NCBI GenBank assembly: GCA_026874595.1
Contig: CM049306.1
Location: 32,936,019-33,000,018, forward strand
Source: Sipunculus nudus
Taxonomy: Eukaryota > Annelida > Sipuncula > Golfingiida > Sipunculidae
Direction: 5' to 3'
Length of the DNA: 64,000 bases
The notes below the pieces were generated by a model. That model was given only the letters and a program-made list of their open reading frames with translations. It searched no databases and was not told where the DNA came from. The position numbers were made by a program, and so were the translations under genes. Position 1 is the first letter of the stretch; each line of letters opens with the position of its first letter. Below are positions 25,201-41,000 of the stretch, piece after piece.

Positions 25201-28200
25201 CCAAACATAATGCACTTTGTAAATAATCAAGAAATATATTTATTCGTTTAACAAGAGGATTGCTTAAGCTAGAGATTTTTTGTCAGGGATGTAACATTAT
25301 TTTATCAAGATTCAATTGAATACCCAAAATTAGTTCTGAATTTTCAAATTTTATAAGTTATTAGTATAAATATAAAATTAGTACCTTAAATTTTGGCAAA
25401 CTTTGACCATGGCATGTTTGTTTCCTGTGAACAATGTTGATATAATTTTCATATCATGCACACATAAGGATTTCAGCTTTGTAGTTTAGAAAGCTGAAAG
25501 AAATTGGCCAAAAATTGTAGCTTTTATTAATTTTTTTATGAGACCATGTCAGAACTTAGCTCTCCCCAGACTCTCTTGAGTCACCTGTATGTTGACCTTG
25601 TTGACCTTTCATCAAGTTATGCACGCTTGATGTGAGGCATACACTGGGGCAGCCAGGCAGCTTATGGCAAGCCACAGTTGATCCAGGTGTCCAACCCAAC
25701 TCATCTAGTAGTTTTAACTAACAACATAACAACAAACAATAAATTAATAAATTTTTATTGGTTTTTAATAACAAATTGAAAAGGAATTTGTTAGTTGATA
25801 ATAACAGGAAATTAACTTGCAGTTCATGATGATATAAGAATCTTGTATTGATTGATAGAATGTCACGTATTCCAAATAACACCATGCAGTCACCTATGGT
25901 ATTTTTCAGTTCAATTTTAATGATAAAAAATAAATCATATTATTCATTACTAATCATTAGGGATCATATGAAGGAAATTAATGATAGCCAAAGATGCAGT
26001 TGATAATATTAATCTAGATTCCTGCTATGTCTAGTGTATACATTGATGTGAAATTAGTCCAAAATGAATATATTACATTAATTTTTTTTAATATGAATAA
26101 AAGCCATAAAACCAGGTACTTATGATCATTATTTAAATGAGTGAATTTTGTATATTCTGGACTCTCAACATCATTGTTTGGTGAATAACTGAATAAATAC
26201 CAGACATGGTGCGAATACTTTGCAAATGTATTTGAATACAAATATGAATATGTACTCGATTATAAAATTTCTTGCATAAGAATGGGAATTCAGGTAAAAA
26301 TGAAAGTATATGATTACCAGTGCAAATACTTTCAAAATGAATTCATGAATGCATTCATGAATATATTCTTTGATATTATTTTAATAATCATATCAGTTGT
26401 ATTTTATTTTACAAAATCATACGATTCTCTTATTATTTTTAATAAAAATTATATTTGGGACAATTTGTAATTATTTTTAATAAATAGTTAAACTCTTATA
26501 TTATATGTTCTGCTTATAAGTTATATGGCCAAGTCAAAACTGTGTGACAATAGCACTCCATTTGTTAATAAAATAAATGAAATCAATCCTCTTCCGTGTC
26601 TCCAAAGATAAACTATCAAAATCATACACAAGCTAAACACCCACAGCTCATAATACAGCTTATATTTATTTCCACACAAAACAAGCATGTGCCTCATTTC
26701 TAAATCATATTTTTTTATTCATATGTAACAGTTGAGCGCCATGACCCAAGGGTCCCTTGTTTAAATTAGAATACGGGTAGTCGACAAGTGACTACGTGTA
26801 TCCGCTGAAATCAAAGTGGAACAGGTGAAGTGAGGCATGGATTGAGTGGCAAGGGAAAATAGAGTGAGGTGTGTTGCATATTTGCATGGATGTCTGCAGC
26901 CAAATTGTATATGTAGGTTGCGCCACCTACCACAAATGCAGAAAGCTGTCACATAAATGTAAGTGGTGCCACCTGCCAAAAAAAATCGAGAAAGCAATCC
27001 AAGATGTATAAACACACAAAATCTTTAGGCAGATAAGAGTGATTTTATCCCATGGCAGACAAACAGACGGACGCTGTGCAAAAATGGTTGCAGGTGGTGC
27101 CACCATTTTTAGTGTATGTTATAAACATATCCAAGGGCTACATTTGTATAAAATTTTTAGCCTGATCGGTCAAACGGTTCCCGAGATATGAGCTTGGATA
27201 TCTGCAGCGTAAAAGTGAATGTAGGTGGTGCTACCTGTCACAAAGTCGAAAAAGCTATCCAGGATGTATACACATGCCGAATTTCAGGTGGATAAGTCCA
27301 ACCAATGCAGAGACATGACTGATTTTATCCAAGGCAGATGAACAGATGGACACAGTTCAAAAATGGTTGCAGGTGGCACCATTTTAAGTTTATGTTATTA
27401 AGCTATCCAAGGGCTACATTTGTGTAAAATTTTAAGCCTGATCAGTCAAATGGTTCCCCGAGATATGTGGTTTTATGTGTGGAAACAGACGCACAAAGAG
27501 AGGCAGAGCGCAGAGGAAAGGTCAGAGGTCAAAACAAAGTCAGGGCGCAGCAGTTCACATGTGACCCGAACATTATCCCGGGTTTTGTAAAAATCTGCCC
27601 AGCGGTTACGGAGGAGTTCTCCGGACACCTACGCGGTGGCGTCTGACTGAAAACATAGTATCTGCAAATTTCTGTTTTGGCGGATACAATTAACACCTGC
27701 AGTGAAGTACAGTTGTATTCTCATTTTCTACCACTGAACAGCACTCATAGGTTTAACTTTTGTTATCCCAGCCATGAGAATACTGTGCTCCTCCATCTAA
27801 AAGAGGGAGGACTACTAAACTTTTCTGAGTCTGTCTTTCCATCTGTCCATCCATCCTGCCTTATCCTTTTACCACATATCTCTAAAACCCTTGTTACTTT
27901 CTTCATCAAATTTACTTACCAGACTTACTCAGCACATGATTGACATGTGATTATAACCTGCAGGTGGCGCCACATCTTTTTAGTAACTTTCTGTGCTCCA
28001 AATAGGCCTTTTTCATTTTCTTTCAGATAAGTCACTGAAAAAAAGAACACTTTAGCCTTCAATTCATATGCAAGGATTCCTTGGAGCTAAGGAAATTTAG
28101 TGAACAGTATGTTGAATAGAATTCTTTTCAGACTGATGTTTGCAAGATCTTAGTGAACCTGTGAGCTAATGCAATGGTGTGGCATTGTCCTGCATCCGTT

Positions 28201-31200
28201 GTTTGGCATTCGTTGTCTGTCATCTGTACGTTAACCAATACTATCTCGAAACTGACAGGCGCTAGCATCACAAAATTTTATGCAACAAGTTAGCCATCTG
28301 AAAAACTCTATCAGATTTTGCTTATTTTTTGGCTAATTGCATTTTTAGCGAACCTGTGAGCTTATGCGATGGTGCGGCGTCGTCCGTCGTCCGTCGTGTG
28401 TCGTGTGTCGTGCGCCGTCTGTACGTTAACCATAGCTATCTCAAAAACAGCAGGAGCTAGCATCACCAAATTTTTTGCAAATATTCAGTCATCCAAAAAA
28501 CTATATCGAATTTTGTTTATTTTTTTTCTAACTGCATTTTCTTAGATTTTATAGGGAAAAAGCTAAAAAAAACTTTAAAAATCTTCTTCTCTGAAACTGT
28601 CCAGCCAAATTGTCCAATATTTCACAGAAATGATCTCAAGTTTGTTCGAATGGTTCCAGATCGGAGATTTTTGGCTGAGTTACAGGAGGTTGAACTTTGT
28701 TAACTGTGCAAAAAAGCATATTAAAATTTAAATCTCAGAAACAGCTGGAGCTATCATCACCAAATTTTATGCCAATGTTAGTCACATGAGTCATATCTGA
28801 AATTGAGGTATTGGTGGCGCCACCTGCATCGGCCTTTTTTGTACGGGGTCATGAGTGCCCGTATCACACTGACAGCTACAAATAAATTCTTCTCTGAAAC
28901 GAAATGGCCAAATTGTTTAATATTGCACAGAAATGATCCAAGGGTAGGGCTTTCTGGAGTTTGATCAAATGGTCTCTGTTTAGTGACTTTTGGCTGAGTT
29001 ATGGGAAGCTGAATTTAGTCATATGCCATTACACCCCATTTTAGCTCAGTGGCTACAAAGGTCTTCTCAAAAAGCACTGGGCCACATTCTTAAATCTCAC
29101 ACATTAATTATCCTCAGATGCTGTTAATTCAAGTTTGTTCAAATGGTTTTGGCTCAGTGCTTTTTGGCTGAGTTACGGGAAGCTGAACTTAGCCAGTTTG
29201 CTGTATCTTCCTATATGTGTGACAAAACTGCAAAACTTTTTCTACTGATGACACTGAAGTCAATTTGTTTAATATTTTACAAGAATAATCCCCACAATAA
29301 TTTTCATAATAATTGTCTTTAATGGTTCTACATGACTGATTTTTTGCTGAATTATGGAGATTGAATTGAGTCATTTTACCATGTATGTGAGCTGTGTGAA
29401 GCAGTTACATCTAGCCTGCCACCAGTTTATCCGCATCTATAACATCATGCCACTAGATTTCAGGTTAAATAGCTTGGCAGACTGCCAACTATTTCAGATT
29501 TTGCAACAGGCCAAAGGTCAGCCTGGATCTATTTATAGCTTTGGCAGACTGCCAACTGTATCAGGTTAGGCAACAGGTCAAGAGTTCACTCAGTGCAGCC
29601 AGGTATAGGTCAAGAGTTCACTCAGTGCAGTAGCTGGATTCTATTTATAGCTTTGGCAGACTGCCCACTGCATCAAATTTGGTACCAAAGTTCAGCCTGG
29701 ATCTATTTATAGCTTTGGCAGACTGCCAGCTGTGTCAGATTATGCAACAGGTCAAGAGTTCACTCAGTGCAGCCAGGTACAGGTCAAAAGTTCACTCAGT
29801 CTAGCCAGGTGCAGGTCAAGAGTTCCCCAGTGCAGTAGCTTGAGCCAGCAATTCGTCACAGTTCACTCGGGGCAAGTACTTTTCTCAACTTAGCCTGGTC
29901 AGCCCAGTGCATCAAACTCGAGAAGTTTGATGTATTTGCATGATATTTTGACCTGTCTATGCGTCTTTGATGGCTTTCTCATTCACAAGGCAGGTGTTGC
30001 CACCTACTATGACTTTTGCTCAGTGTATGTGCCTGCTTATTTCTCCAGAGGAATTTGATATATCAGCCCGATATTGTAAGGTATTAAGTTGATTTAAAAA
30101 ATTTGGAAAATAATTCAATAGATCAAAATTGATATCTTTTATTTGCAACACACGATAGCCTTAAACAGCTGAATCACAGACACAGAATGAAACTAGAGAA
30201 GGTAAGTAAAAGCACCAAGAGAAGGGAGATGTTCATGAAGATACTGGAAAAAAAGGATCAAAGTACATTATAATCACAACAGATTAGCAGATAGAATCTG
30301 TTTTACTAAGCAGATGTATGGTACACATTTGATGTTCTTGTACTGGGTTGTGCTGCTGTAGAGCCTGACCTTTTTAGCAAACCTGTGAGCTTATGCGATG
30401 GTATGGCATGGTTCATTAACCCATACTATCTCAAAAATGGCAGGTGCATAGCATTACCAAATTTTATGTAAAAAATCAGTCATTTAAAAAACTCTATCAA
30501 ATTTTGCTTATATTTTTGCTATCTGCATTTACTAAGATTTAATAGGGAAAAGGCTTAACAAAATAAAAACCTTCTTCTCTAAATCTGTCCAGCTAAATAT
30601 TTAACAGGAATATCTCTGGAACAATCTCTCTCATGTTTGTTTGAATGGTTCCAGTTCAGTGAATTTTGGCTGAGTTAAAGGAAGCTTAACTTCATGACAA
30701 ATGTCATTTGGCCAAAAAAAGGAATACTAAAATGACAATATCAGAAACAGCTGGAGTTATCATCACCTAATATTATGCAAATGTTGACCACATGACTCAT
30801 ATATCAAATCGAGATATCAGTGGCGCCTCATGCATCAACCTTATTTTTTGTACGAGGGTCATAAGTATATTAACCCTTATTTTCTCAGGAATAGCAAGAG
30901 CTACCATTGCCATATTTAATACAAAAATCTGTCTCATATTAAATGTTGTGGGATTGAGCTTTATTTTGCGCCATCTGCATTTGCTTTCATTTTATAAGTT
31001 CTCTCTGCCAAAATTTCATTGGAGTGGTGACCTTTAACTTCAAAGTAAAATCTGTTGAAATCTAGAATCATTGTTTTTAGATATTATACCCCTAATATTT
31101 TGGGATGGCCCATAGGGGGAGCATATATCTGCAAACACATAGCCATTCTAGTTTAATCTTTTATGGAGCCCGGTTTTATGAATTAAAATAAACCAGACCA

Positions 31201-34200
31201 ATACTAAAGAATGTTATATTGTTATTATCGATTGTCACTTGAGTAAATTAATGCAGAAATCTTCTATAGAAGGGTAACTTCAAAACAGTGACTAACACTA
31301 CATTCAGAGGTAATTCCACGTAGGACTGGATGTCACTGTGTATGTAAGGCAAAAGCCAGCCATGTCTGTCAGTAATCTTTCTCTATCAAATTAAAAATGC
31401 CTGCTAAAATATTTTAGGTCATGCCATCAAACTGTTTGATGAGTATATGAAGCCTGTCATCACTCTGTTAACAGCTTTCTCGCTCCAGCCAGACAGAGCC
31501 GTATAAATAATTCAAACCTGGAAGTCAGAGTGTGTTAGTCACTGCCATCAGTGTCAAGAGCATTTTCTGCCTCTTTTTTTTTCTGATGGTTTCCTCGGGG
31601 TGACTGCAAAAGTAATTCTGTTGACAGTTTATCATTAATTCAGTACAAATGGACTACCTTGGGCAATATTCAGTTATAACTGTGTATTGTTTTCATTGCA
31701 ATTGTGAGTTTCACTTGAATTATGACATTAAATATGGAAATATTTTTTTGTCAGAGAGAATATAAATCTAATGATTAATATTCCATCCCTAAAGCTGTTA
31801 TGTTGAGTACAATGATATACATGTACTGGTATGATCCCATATATCATTATTTTTTTCTTTTTTTTTATGGAAATTATCCTGAGTGATTTAAGAACACTGG
31901 TCTTGTAGACATTTTATATTTTGAGAGTTACTGTTGTTCATTTAATGATTTTTTAATGATATGTTGAATAAATGTAGGGCACCTTTTTTCAAAGTAAGGT
32001 ACATTAAAAGTTGAATATATGTGACATCATCACAGCTCTCTTCCATGTCCATTTCAAGCAGATGATAGAAAGATGTTGATAAGCTTGTGCTGGGTTTTCA
32101 TATTCTGGTCTGTCTGCAAATTTATTTGCACAATAGTATTTTTTTCGGCCTTGGCACAAAATACTTGGGTCTAGATCCAGATGTAGAATGTATACTGAAA
32201 TAATGTGTCTGTTTATCAAATAACATGTCTGTATATATACATATGTGTCTGTCTGTTCAGTATTAACTGATTAAGTCATGAATATGAAGTGAAAAGTTTT
32301 TTCCCCTACAAAATTGAAAATGTTTTGTTTATTATAAGAAAGTCTGGAAAATTCACATACATGATTAAGAAATACTTGGGAAAAATGTCACCTGTGTGTG
32401 TTTTAATCTCACATAGTGTTGAGCATCCCTGTTTGTTTAACGCATTGAGTTACTTCAGTCTCAATGGCCTGATTGGGGAATGAAGTCTGACATTGTTGAA
32501 TGTGTAGCAGATGTTTCATTAAGATAAAATTAATTCTGTAACTTGCAGCATGTGCTCAAATATGCAAGATATGGAATAATTTTGCAATCAGATTGCACTG
32601 ACAGATTGTGCACACATGCAACAGGTTTCAGTATATTGCATGTAATTTCAGTCTGTTGTCACTTAACTTATTTGGGGAGTTGTATTTAAAAAAGTACATT
32701 CGTAGTATTTCACTTTTATGTCTTAAGTTATGCTATTTACACAGCAGTTATACAATGCAGTTATCCAAGATTTTCTCTTGTTTTTACTGCCGCTTTGAAA
32801 AGCAAGGTTCTCTGGGTTACACCACTAGGGTGGCATATAGCAAAGGATTTTAATCAGACCAATTAGAGTGTGGTATCACATTGTGCATCCAGCTCCAAAT
32901 TTAAACCATGTGACACCTGCTCTCTTTTGTCTGATTCTTGGACCTGTGCCAGAACCAGTGTAATCAAACCACATGTACTTGCTTAGTCAGGAAAGTAATA
33001 TTTTAACTTTCACTTGTTCTACATGAATTTTACATGCCCTAGTAATCCAGGTGTTGTAACTGTATCCCAGAGAACCTTGCTATACATAGAAGCCATCTGG
33101 TATGACTACAATGTATAACTGCTGCGGGAGGAGCTTTGTTATTGGGGCTCTTTTATTCAGTTTTGATTAGATTGGCATTGATTCAGTTATCAATTTCATT
33201 ATTTCACATCAAATTATTTAATATTAAAACATATTATGTTATTGAAACATAGTAGTTTCCTGCATTAGGAAGCTCTGATCATTTTTATGGAGAACAAACT
33301 AATAATAGAACCTGTTATGGTCCTCTTAATGTCTTAATTTCCTTATTAATTACAACATCAACCTTAGTCTCTCAAAACAAAAAGTTTTTGTTCCAGATAG
33401 CTGTGCCTCTTGAAAATGGAAATAATCAGAGAATATTTAATTCAGGAATCATGAATCAGTGTTCACTTAATTGAAAACTGTCAATTCAACACATTGAGTG
33501 TCCAATTATTAAAACACACTTAGTGAAAACCCTGCTTTTCATTTTTGAATACAAGAAGTCCAAATTATCAAAAGTGACATACAGTTCCATTGTGTTTCTA
33601 ATTGAAGTCCTTTGCTGTTCCTGATTTTCTTATTCCAAAGTTTGTACAAATAAAATCAATTCTAGCATCATATTGTGTGCTCTTTTTAACAAATTGATTT
33701 TTATTTCAGAAATCTGCTAGTAAAGCAGAGGAGCTTGCTGCCAAGCACAAGTGGGACAAAAATCTCAAGAAAGAGGTAAGTTAACAGGTGTGCCCAGGTG
33801 GATCCAGGACTTTTTGAAAAGGAAAAGTTCAGTCCAGGAAGAGTTAATAAAACACCTTATTAATGTCCTCCAGTCTGGAAAAGTGGGGTTCTAAGCAGAA
33901 AAATTTTGGTTTTTTTTTGGGGGGGGGGGGTCCAGACTCACTGGAACCTGCCTCTAGTTCTAAAGAGAAGTGCTCCGAGGTAACTTCCTTCACATGAATT
34001 AATGTATAATAAAACTAATATTTAAATAGATGGTAAAAAGAAACTTTATCCACACAGAGACAAAGACAACATTGACATAACAGCATATGCAGTTCATATG
34101 TGTCCTGTACTCATGAAATGTGAAAGATCCATGTGACAGCATATCTTCCTGTCCTAATTGTATGCAAGTTTTAAACCTGTCGAATAATGCATGGTCTAAA

Positions 34201-35037
34201 ATCTCTTTTGTGTCCTACATGGCTTGTTAGCTCAGCTGACTATAAGTCATCTGAGCTATAGTCGTGGTCCATTGTCCGTCGTCCGTCCGTCTGTCCGTCC
34301 ATCCGTCCGTCCGTAGATGTGGCACGTTTTGAAACCGTAAGACCTAGGAATCCAAAATTCAGCATAATGTTAGATGTCCCCAAGATCTCCTACCAAGCCG
34401 AAAACTGGGTCTTTGCGACTTCGTTCCATTTGAGAAATTAAGGAAAAACCTCAATTTTTTATTAAAATCCTATTTTCACACTTCAGGACTGCCTAATATC
34501 AAAACCAATCATCTGTTTTTCCTCATATTTACCATAAATATTCCACTATATAGTTCCTATGTACATGCCAGAAATTAAGTCTGTAATGTATAAATTCTTT
34601 AAGTTATGGGCCCAAACATAATGGACTTTTTAAAAAATCAGGAAAAATAATAACTCTCTTAACATGAAAAATTTTGAAACTAGAGTCTATTTTCTCAAGT
34701 ATATAACTATGTTTAATTAAGATTCAATTGTTAACCCAAAATTAGATCTGAATTTTGTAAATTTTTTAAGTTATTAGCATAAAAAATAAATCAGTACCTT
34801 AAATTTTGCCCAACTTTGACCATGGCACGTTTTTTACCTGTAAGCACCATTGATTTAATTTTCACAGCATGTAAACATAAATATTTAGTTTGTCTAAATC
34901 TGAAATTTGAAAATAAAAGCTTGAAAATTAAGTTAGTTATTGATTTTTTTCTGTAGTCACTTGCTTTGATTACAGATGCAGGGTCCCACTCCAGGTCACT
35001 GGAAGTCAGCTATGCCAGGGTTTCTGATTTGTTACAG

Positions 35038-35070
<33 letters not shown>

Positions 35071-38000
35071 AGATCCCCTGCTGTGACAGGTGTACAGTTA
35101 TTCTCTCATACCACCACCCCAATCACACCACCCAAGTGTAATCACACCCCAAACCCACCCACCAAGTGTTATGCGGTAATTGTTATTGTTTTCACTGTAT
35201 CTCCTTAATTGTAATGCTGTTTCCACTCCGATATGCAAAAACTTTCCTTAAAAAAATAATGCAAGATGTATTCCAGAAGATGCAATGTTGTGTAATGTAG
35301 CATTTTTAAAGAAATCAATTTTCTTTTAAATGATTTTAACAAATATAATTGAACCTATCAGTATGCTTAAATTATTATAAAATATGAAGCACATTATGGA
35401 TAAATAAAGACACAATTAAAAATTGTGAAATCTAAATCAAGTATTATTTTTAGATATTTATTGTTTTGCAGATTTAAAAGATATATTTTTGTGGTAAAAA
35501 ATAAATAAACATTTGTATGCATGATGTGGTGTTATCTGACAAGATTGAGATTTATGATGATGCAATTGAGAATTATGAATCAACTTTTATATTCAGATAT
35601 ATATGTTAAATTGGAAATGTATAGAAATATAAACTTAAATTAGAAAATAATTGATGTGATAAAAAAATCAGGATTTAATACAAACATTTGTTCATTATTT
35701 TCCTGCCTCAGCAGAATTTGAGATCAGGCTTTGTTTGCCCTGTTAATTGTTAATTAGCTATATTTCAACTGTATACATTTCATAAAAAAAATACATATAT
35801 ATTTAATAATATATATTATACAAAAAATAGATTCAATTGAACAAATGTGTAAACTACTGAAATGTCAACAGTTAATCGAAAAACCAACTAATGATCATGG
35901 TAATAGTACAGATCATTTGTTCACAAACTGCTCAAATGCTTTAGTTTCAACAGTAGGAAACACATGGTCAGGTCACAAAATATTTTTTGCAACAATTTCT
36001 TGCTCATCAATACAAACCAATCATATAAACCAACCATGGCCTTTATTACCTCTTCCTCTTACACTTTATCTCCATTTGATATTATTTTAGATTTTTACCT
36101 TCAAGGTTAACGTCAGCTGAGCACAGTGACCCATAGGTCCCTTGTTTTTATTTTCCCAAGCACATACTAATCCAGTTTATAAAATGACGAAATAGCTGTT
36201 CAAAAGGGCGAAGTTTATGGTAAATGATGATAATCCTGTGTTACAACCGGTTCTGTTTTTAGCATACAAGTTGCAAAGTTACAAATATGTCAGATACAGT
36301 GTTTTCTAGTTAAATAATATAAGACACCTTTGATAGGTATGTTTAATTCTCACTACAAGTCGAGAATGATATTTTAAAAAACTACAAAAGTCCTTGCTGA
36401 ATTGAAAGAGAATCATTAATGGCTACAGGTTGTACTTTTTGCCCCAGGCCCATTTATGATAACACTTTGGTGAATTATAGTGTTTGGTCTGTTGTCAGTC
36501 TTCGGCCTCGTCTGTGTCATTTCTTGTAAATACGATAACTTTTGAATGACTCAATATTTTTCCATGAAATTTAAATCGTTTCAAGCAATATCTCAGACAA
36601 ACTTGAAATCTATTAATCTTGAACTTCATTGTAAAGGTCAGTTGGTCGAAATAGAAGTTTTTGTGAACCCGATGACTTTTGAACCACTCAGTATATTTCA
36701 ATGAAACTCAAGTCATGAAATGTTTCTACCAACATATCTCAAGTGTTAAAAAATTGGTGAGTTTGACCATAATCTTCAAGTTCAAATCAGCCAGAATAGA
36801 AATTATATGTGAATGCTGAGCTTTTTGAAGTAGACTGAATTTTTTCCCCTCGAATTTTGGGATGGGAGGCCAATATGGAGCTTAGGGAGCTTGGCAAAAG
36901 AACCTCATTCTTGTCTTCACTTCTTAGCTTCTCATATCTCAGCTTCAATAAATAATACAGTGCAACCTGTGTTATAAGACCACCCATTGGACTGACCAAA
37001 GTTGTCTTAATTCCAGGTGCATGGTCTTATTAGAAAGGTCATTTCTTACTATTGTGAGTGCTTTTGGTTCACTCAGGCAGAAACCACTGAATATATGTAC
37101 CAAAATTGTTAAAATCCAACATGGTAACCTCCCAGATAAAATGGCTATTCCCTCCAGTATGAGCAATTGTTACAGAGCTTTCTGGCAGTAAAGAATTTTG
37201 TTCATTGGAACTGTAATGATATGCCAGTACACCAATATATCAAGATAAAAAGATTGATGTATTGTGTAACACAACCACCAGGTAAACTGACTATTATTGT
37301 GCAGACCTGATGTTATTATACAAATTGATGCCTACTTGTACATTAATATTATATTTATGGTAAAACTAAAACAAGGCTCATCATTTCACATACAAGAGCA
37401 TCTAGCCAGACAAAACATCTTTTTCAGCTGTTATTTTCACTGCTGAAACCAAGTGTTCTTTGCTGTGGCCTCATAGACTAACAGCAGAGTAAAGAAAGTA
37501 CTTAAAATACAGGGGAACCTGTCTGAAAGACCACTTGTCTAATCAGACCACCTGAATTATAAAGACCACCCTTGAGTGAACCAAATGCATTCACAATAGT
37601 TATAATTAAATTGACCTTTCCAGTATGACCACTTACTTTTGGACTGTCCCATAGGTGGTCTTACAACACAGGTTTCACTGTATTACACTCATATTGCTGC
37701 TTATGCTGGTACATACAAAACACATAATGTGAAAAGGAACTCAATCTCTTGGAAAACAATCAAAATTATAAATTTTGAGTTAAAATTTCAGATTACATAA
37801 CTGTCCAGAGTTTTATGAAGCCATAGATTCTTGAACACATTTTTTGCATGTAATCTCTGTGTTTAGTGAACATAATGAATGTACCTCATACAGGGCTTTC
37901 AGGATTGCAGGGATAAGTGTCTATGACATTCTAAATCTCTTTTGGACACTTAGCTCTAAGGGTCCTATGAAATGCGCAAGTTTCTGACTTTAGGACCAAG

Positions 38001-41000
38001 AGGATCAAGTAATGCCTTTGTAACAGTCAGTGAATAAAGTCGGCTTTCTCAGTCAAACAAGTCAGTTGTGTGAACACTGCACTGACAACTAACCCTTACA
38101 ATTCACTTTAAGCAAGTAATCATATAATGACACAAATATTAATCATAAAATGAAACGACAACAACATAAAATACAACAATGATCTTGTGTCACATATTAT
38201 CTCCCATTGGGAGGCACCAAACTCAGATGGGAATCTTCAACATTTTGGCCTGAACATCGCAGACTCTTCAAACTCTTTCTATTGAAAGCCCTGCTTATAT
38301 ATAACATATGAATATTGCTAAGTGTCAAATAGAGACTACAGGTAGATATTTGTAAGTGCTAAGCGATCACTGTGAGCCTCTGATAACAACTGAGTGATAA
38401 TAGGGAATCACTTAATTATTTGATAAACTGGTATCTTACCAGGAACCAGTATTTTTAGAACACAGCTAGAAATGTAAGGGATTTTGGAATACCTGTATGA
38501 TGGGTATTTCTTTTCTTACTTTCACTGTAATATAACTCATGCAATATGCATATTTGTTCCAGGAATATATTCACTCTGTCATATTGAAAGTGTATTCCTG
38601 TAATACTGAGCCCTGATACAGGTCCAGATATCAGCAAACAGCATCTGATATTGACTTTATTATTGTTCATTTAACTTGCCTTATACTTGGCTGTGTGTCC
38701 ACCTGTTATCAACTCCCCAGCTGGAGCTATTGATCTTTGACGAAGAGGATTTGACGACCTGGTCTGAGGCTGAGCCAGGGTCAGATTGAGCGGATTCATA
38801 CACCTGTTGATTCAGGGGCTATAATTGATGGTGGTGACTAGGCTTTTCCAGTGAATCAGCTTATAAATATTTGATAGGGGAAGCTCCTTAATGGAGACAT
38901 TATGTTGGTTGATAAAACAGGCATATTTTGTGTTTGCCTGATTTATTTATGGATGTGTGTTATTTCTTCTTGTTTGATTTTACAACCATGATGCAGTATT
39001 TGCTGCAAAATGTTTTTGAGCTCAGCTGACTTTAGTCAACTGAGCTATAGCTATGGTCCTTTGTCCATCAGCTGTCCATCTGTCTGTCTTCTCCTTCCAT
39101 CCAATAAACTGGAAAAATTTGGCAACCATTGGAGCTATGATTCTGAAATTGGGAATACAGTTAGATTTCCCCAAAATCTAATACTATACTAAAAATTGGG
39201 GCACTTACTTAAGATATTAAGGACTGGAGGAAAAACCTCAATTTTCCATTAAAAAAATTGTTACACTTCAAAACTCCATAATATCAAAACCACTCATCTG
39301 ATATTGATCATATTTAATATAACCATTCCTCTATATAATTCCTATTTACATACCAGAAATTATGTCAGCATTGTTTCATTGTATCCGCCAAAATGAAGTT
39401 TTGCGGACACTGTTTTTGACCAGGGTTCCGCTGCTGCCGTATTCGTTACCGGAGAACTCATCTGAGACTACTGGACCAATTTTTCTGAAACTTACACCAA
39501 TTATCGGGTCACATGTGAACTGCTACCTATCCATTCCATGTTGACCTCTGAGCTTTCCTTTCTGCAGCATCCATCTGTACGTCTGTTTTGACACAATAAC
39601 CCACATATCTTCGGACTTGTTTGAACAGTCAGGAAAATTTTTTTACACAAATGTAGCCCTTGAATAGCTTAATAACATATACAAAAATGGTGGCGCCACC
39701 TGCAACCATTTTTGCATAGCGTCCATCTGTTCGTTTGCCTTGGGTTAAAATCACTCATATCTCTGCAGTGGTTCGATTATTCACCTGAAATGTGGCATGC
39801 CTATACATCCTGGAAAGCTTTCTTAATTTTGTGACAGGTGGCGCCACCTACATGCACATTCACGCTGCAGCAATCCATGCTTATATCTCCGGACTGGTTT
39901 GACGCATGTTCCTAAAAATTTGCATGTGTTTAGATCTCACATAGCTCTTTTTTATACAAGAAACTGGTGGCGCCACCTGCAACCATTTTGCTCAGCATCC
40001 ATCTGTTCATTTGACTTGGGCTAAAATCACTCACATCTCTGCAGTGGTTTGACTTATTCACCTGAAATGTGGCATGCGTATACATCCTTGATAGCTTTCT
40101 TGATTTTATGACAGATGGGGCCACCTACATTCACTTTTATACTGCAGATATCCATTCTAATATCTCCGTACTGGTTTGATGTACCTACTTGAAGTGATGC
40201 ATGTGTTTGGATCTAACATAGCTCTTTATCATACAAGAAACTGGTGGCGCCACCTGGAATCATTTTTGCATGATCTGTTTGTCTGCTGTGGGATAAAATC
40301 ACTCATATTTTGGCAGTGGTTTGACTTTTTCACCCGAAATTTTGCATGTGTATATATCTTGGATAGTTTCTCGTTCAAGTAACAGTGGCACCACCTGCAG
40401 TCATGTTTACGTGGCAGACATCAATGCTAATATGTAACACATCTAACTCTATTTCCCCTTACCACTTAATCCATGCCTCACTTCACCTGTCCTACTTTGA
40501 TTTTGGTGGATACATGTAGTTGCTTGCCGACTACCCATATTCTAGTTTCTATATGTTATGTGCAAGCATAATGCATTTTGTCAAACCTCGGGAAATATAT
40601 TTACACAGTTAACATTTTTTTTTTAGCTGGAGAGCTTATTTTCAAGCAGATAAGTATAATGACATTAGTTTACTAGTATACCAGAGATAAGATAAAAAGT
40701 TTGTAAATATTTTAGCTATTAGCTTTAATGAAAAATAAGTACCTTAAATTTTGCAAAATTTGACCACGGCACATTTTCTTCCTGTAAGCACTGTTGATTC
40801 AGTTTTCACACCTTGTACACACAAGGATCTTTTATAAACTGAAATTTGAAACCAATTGGTCAAAATTGTATTTTTTGCATGGACTGTCATTGAAAATGTA
40901 GCTTTTTGTACATCTTTGAAAGGGTTAAAGGAGACATGAGATTAAGGGTGCATTAGTAAGGGTGCAGATTACTGCAGTTATGTCAGTTTCTCTTTGGTAG

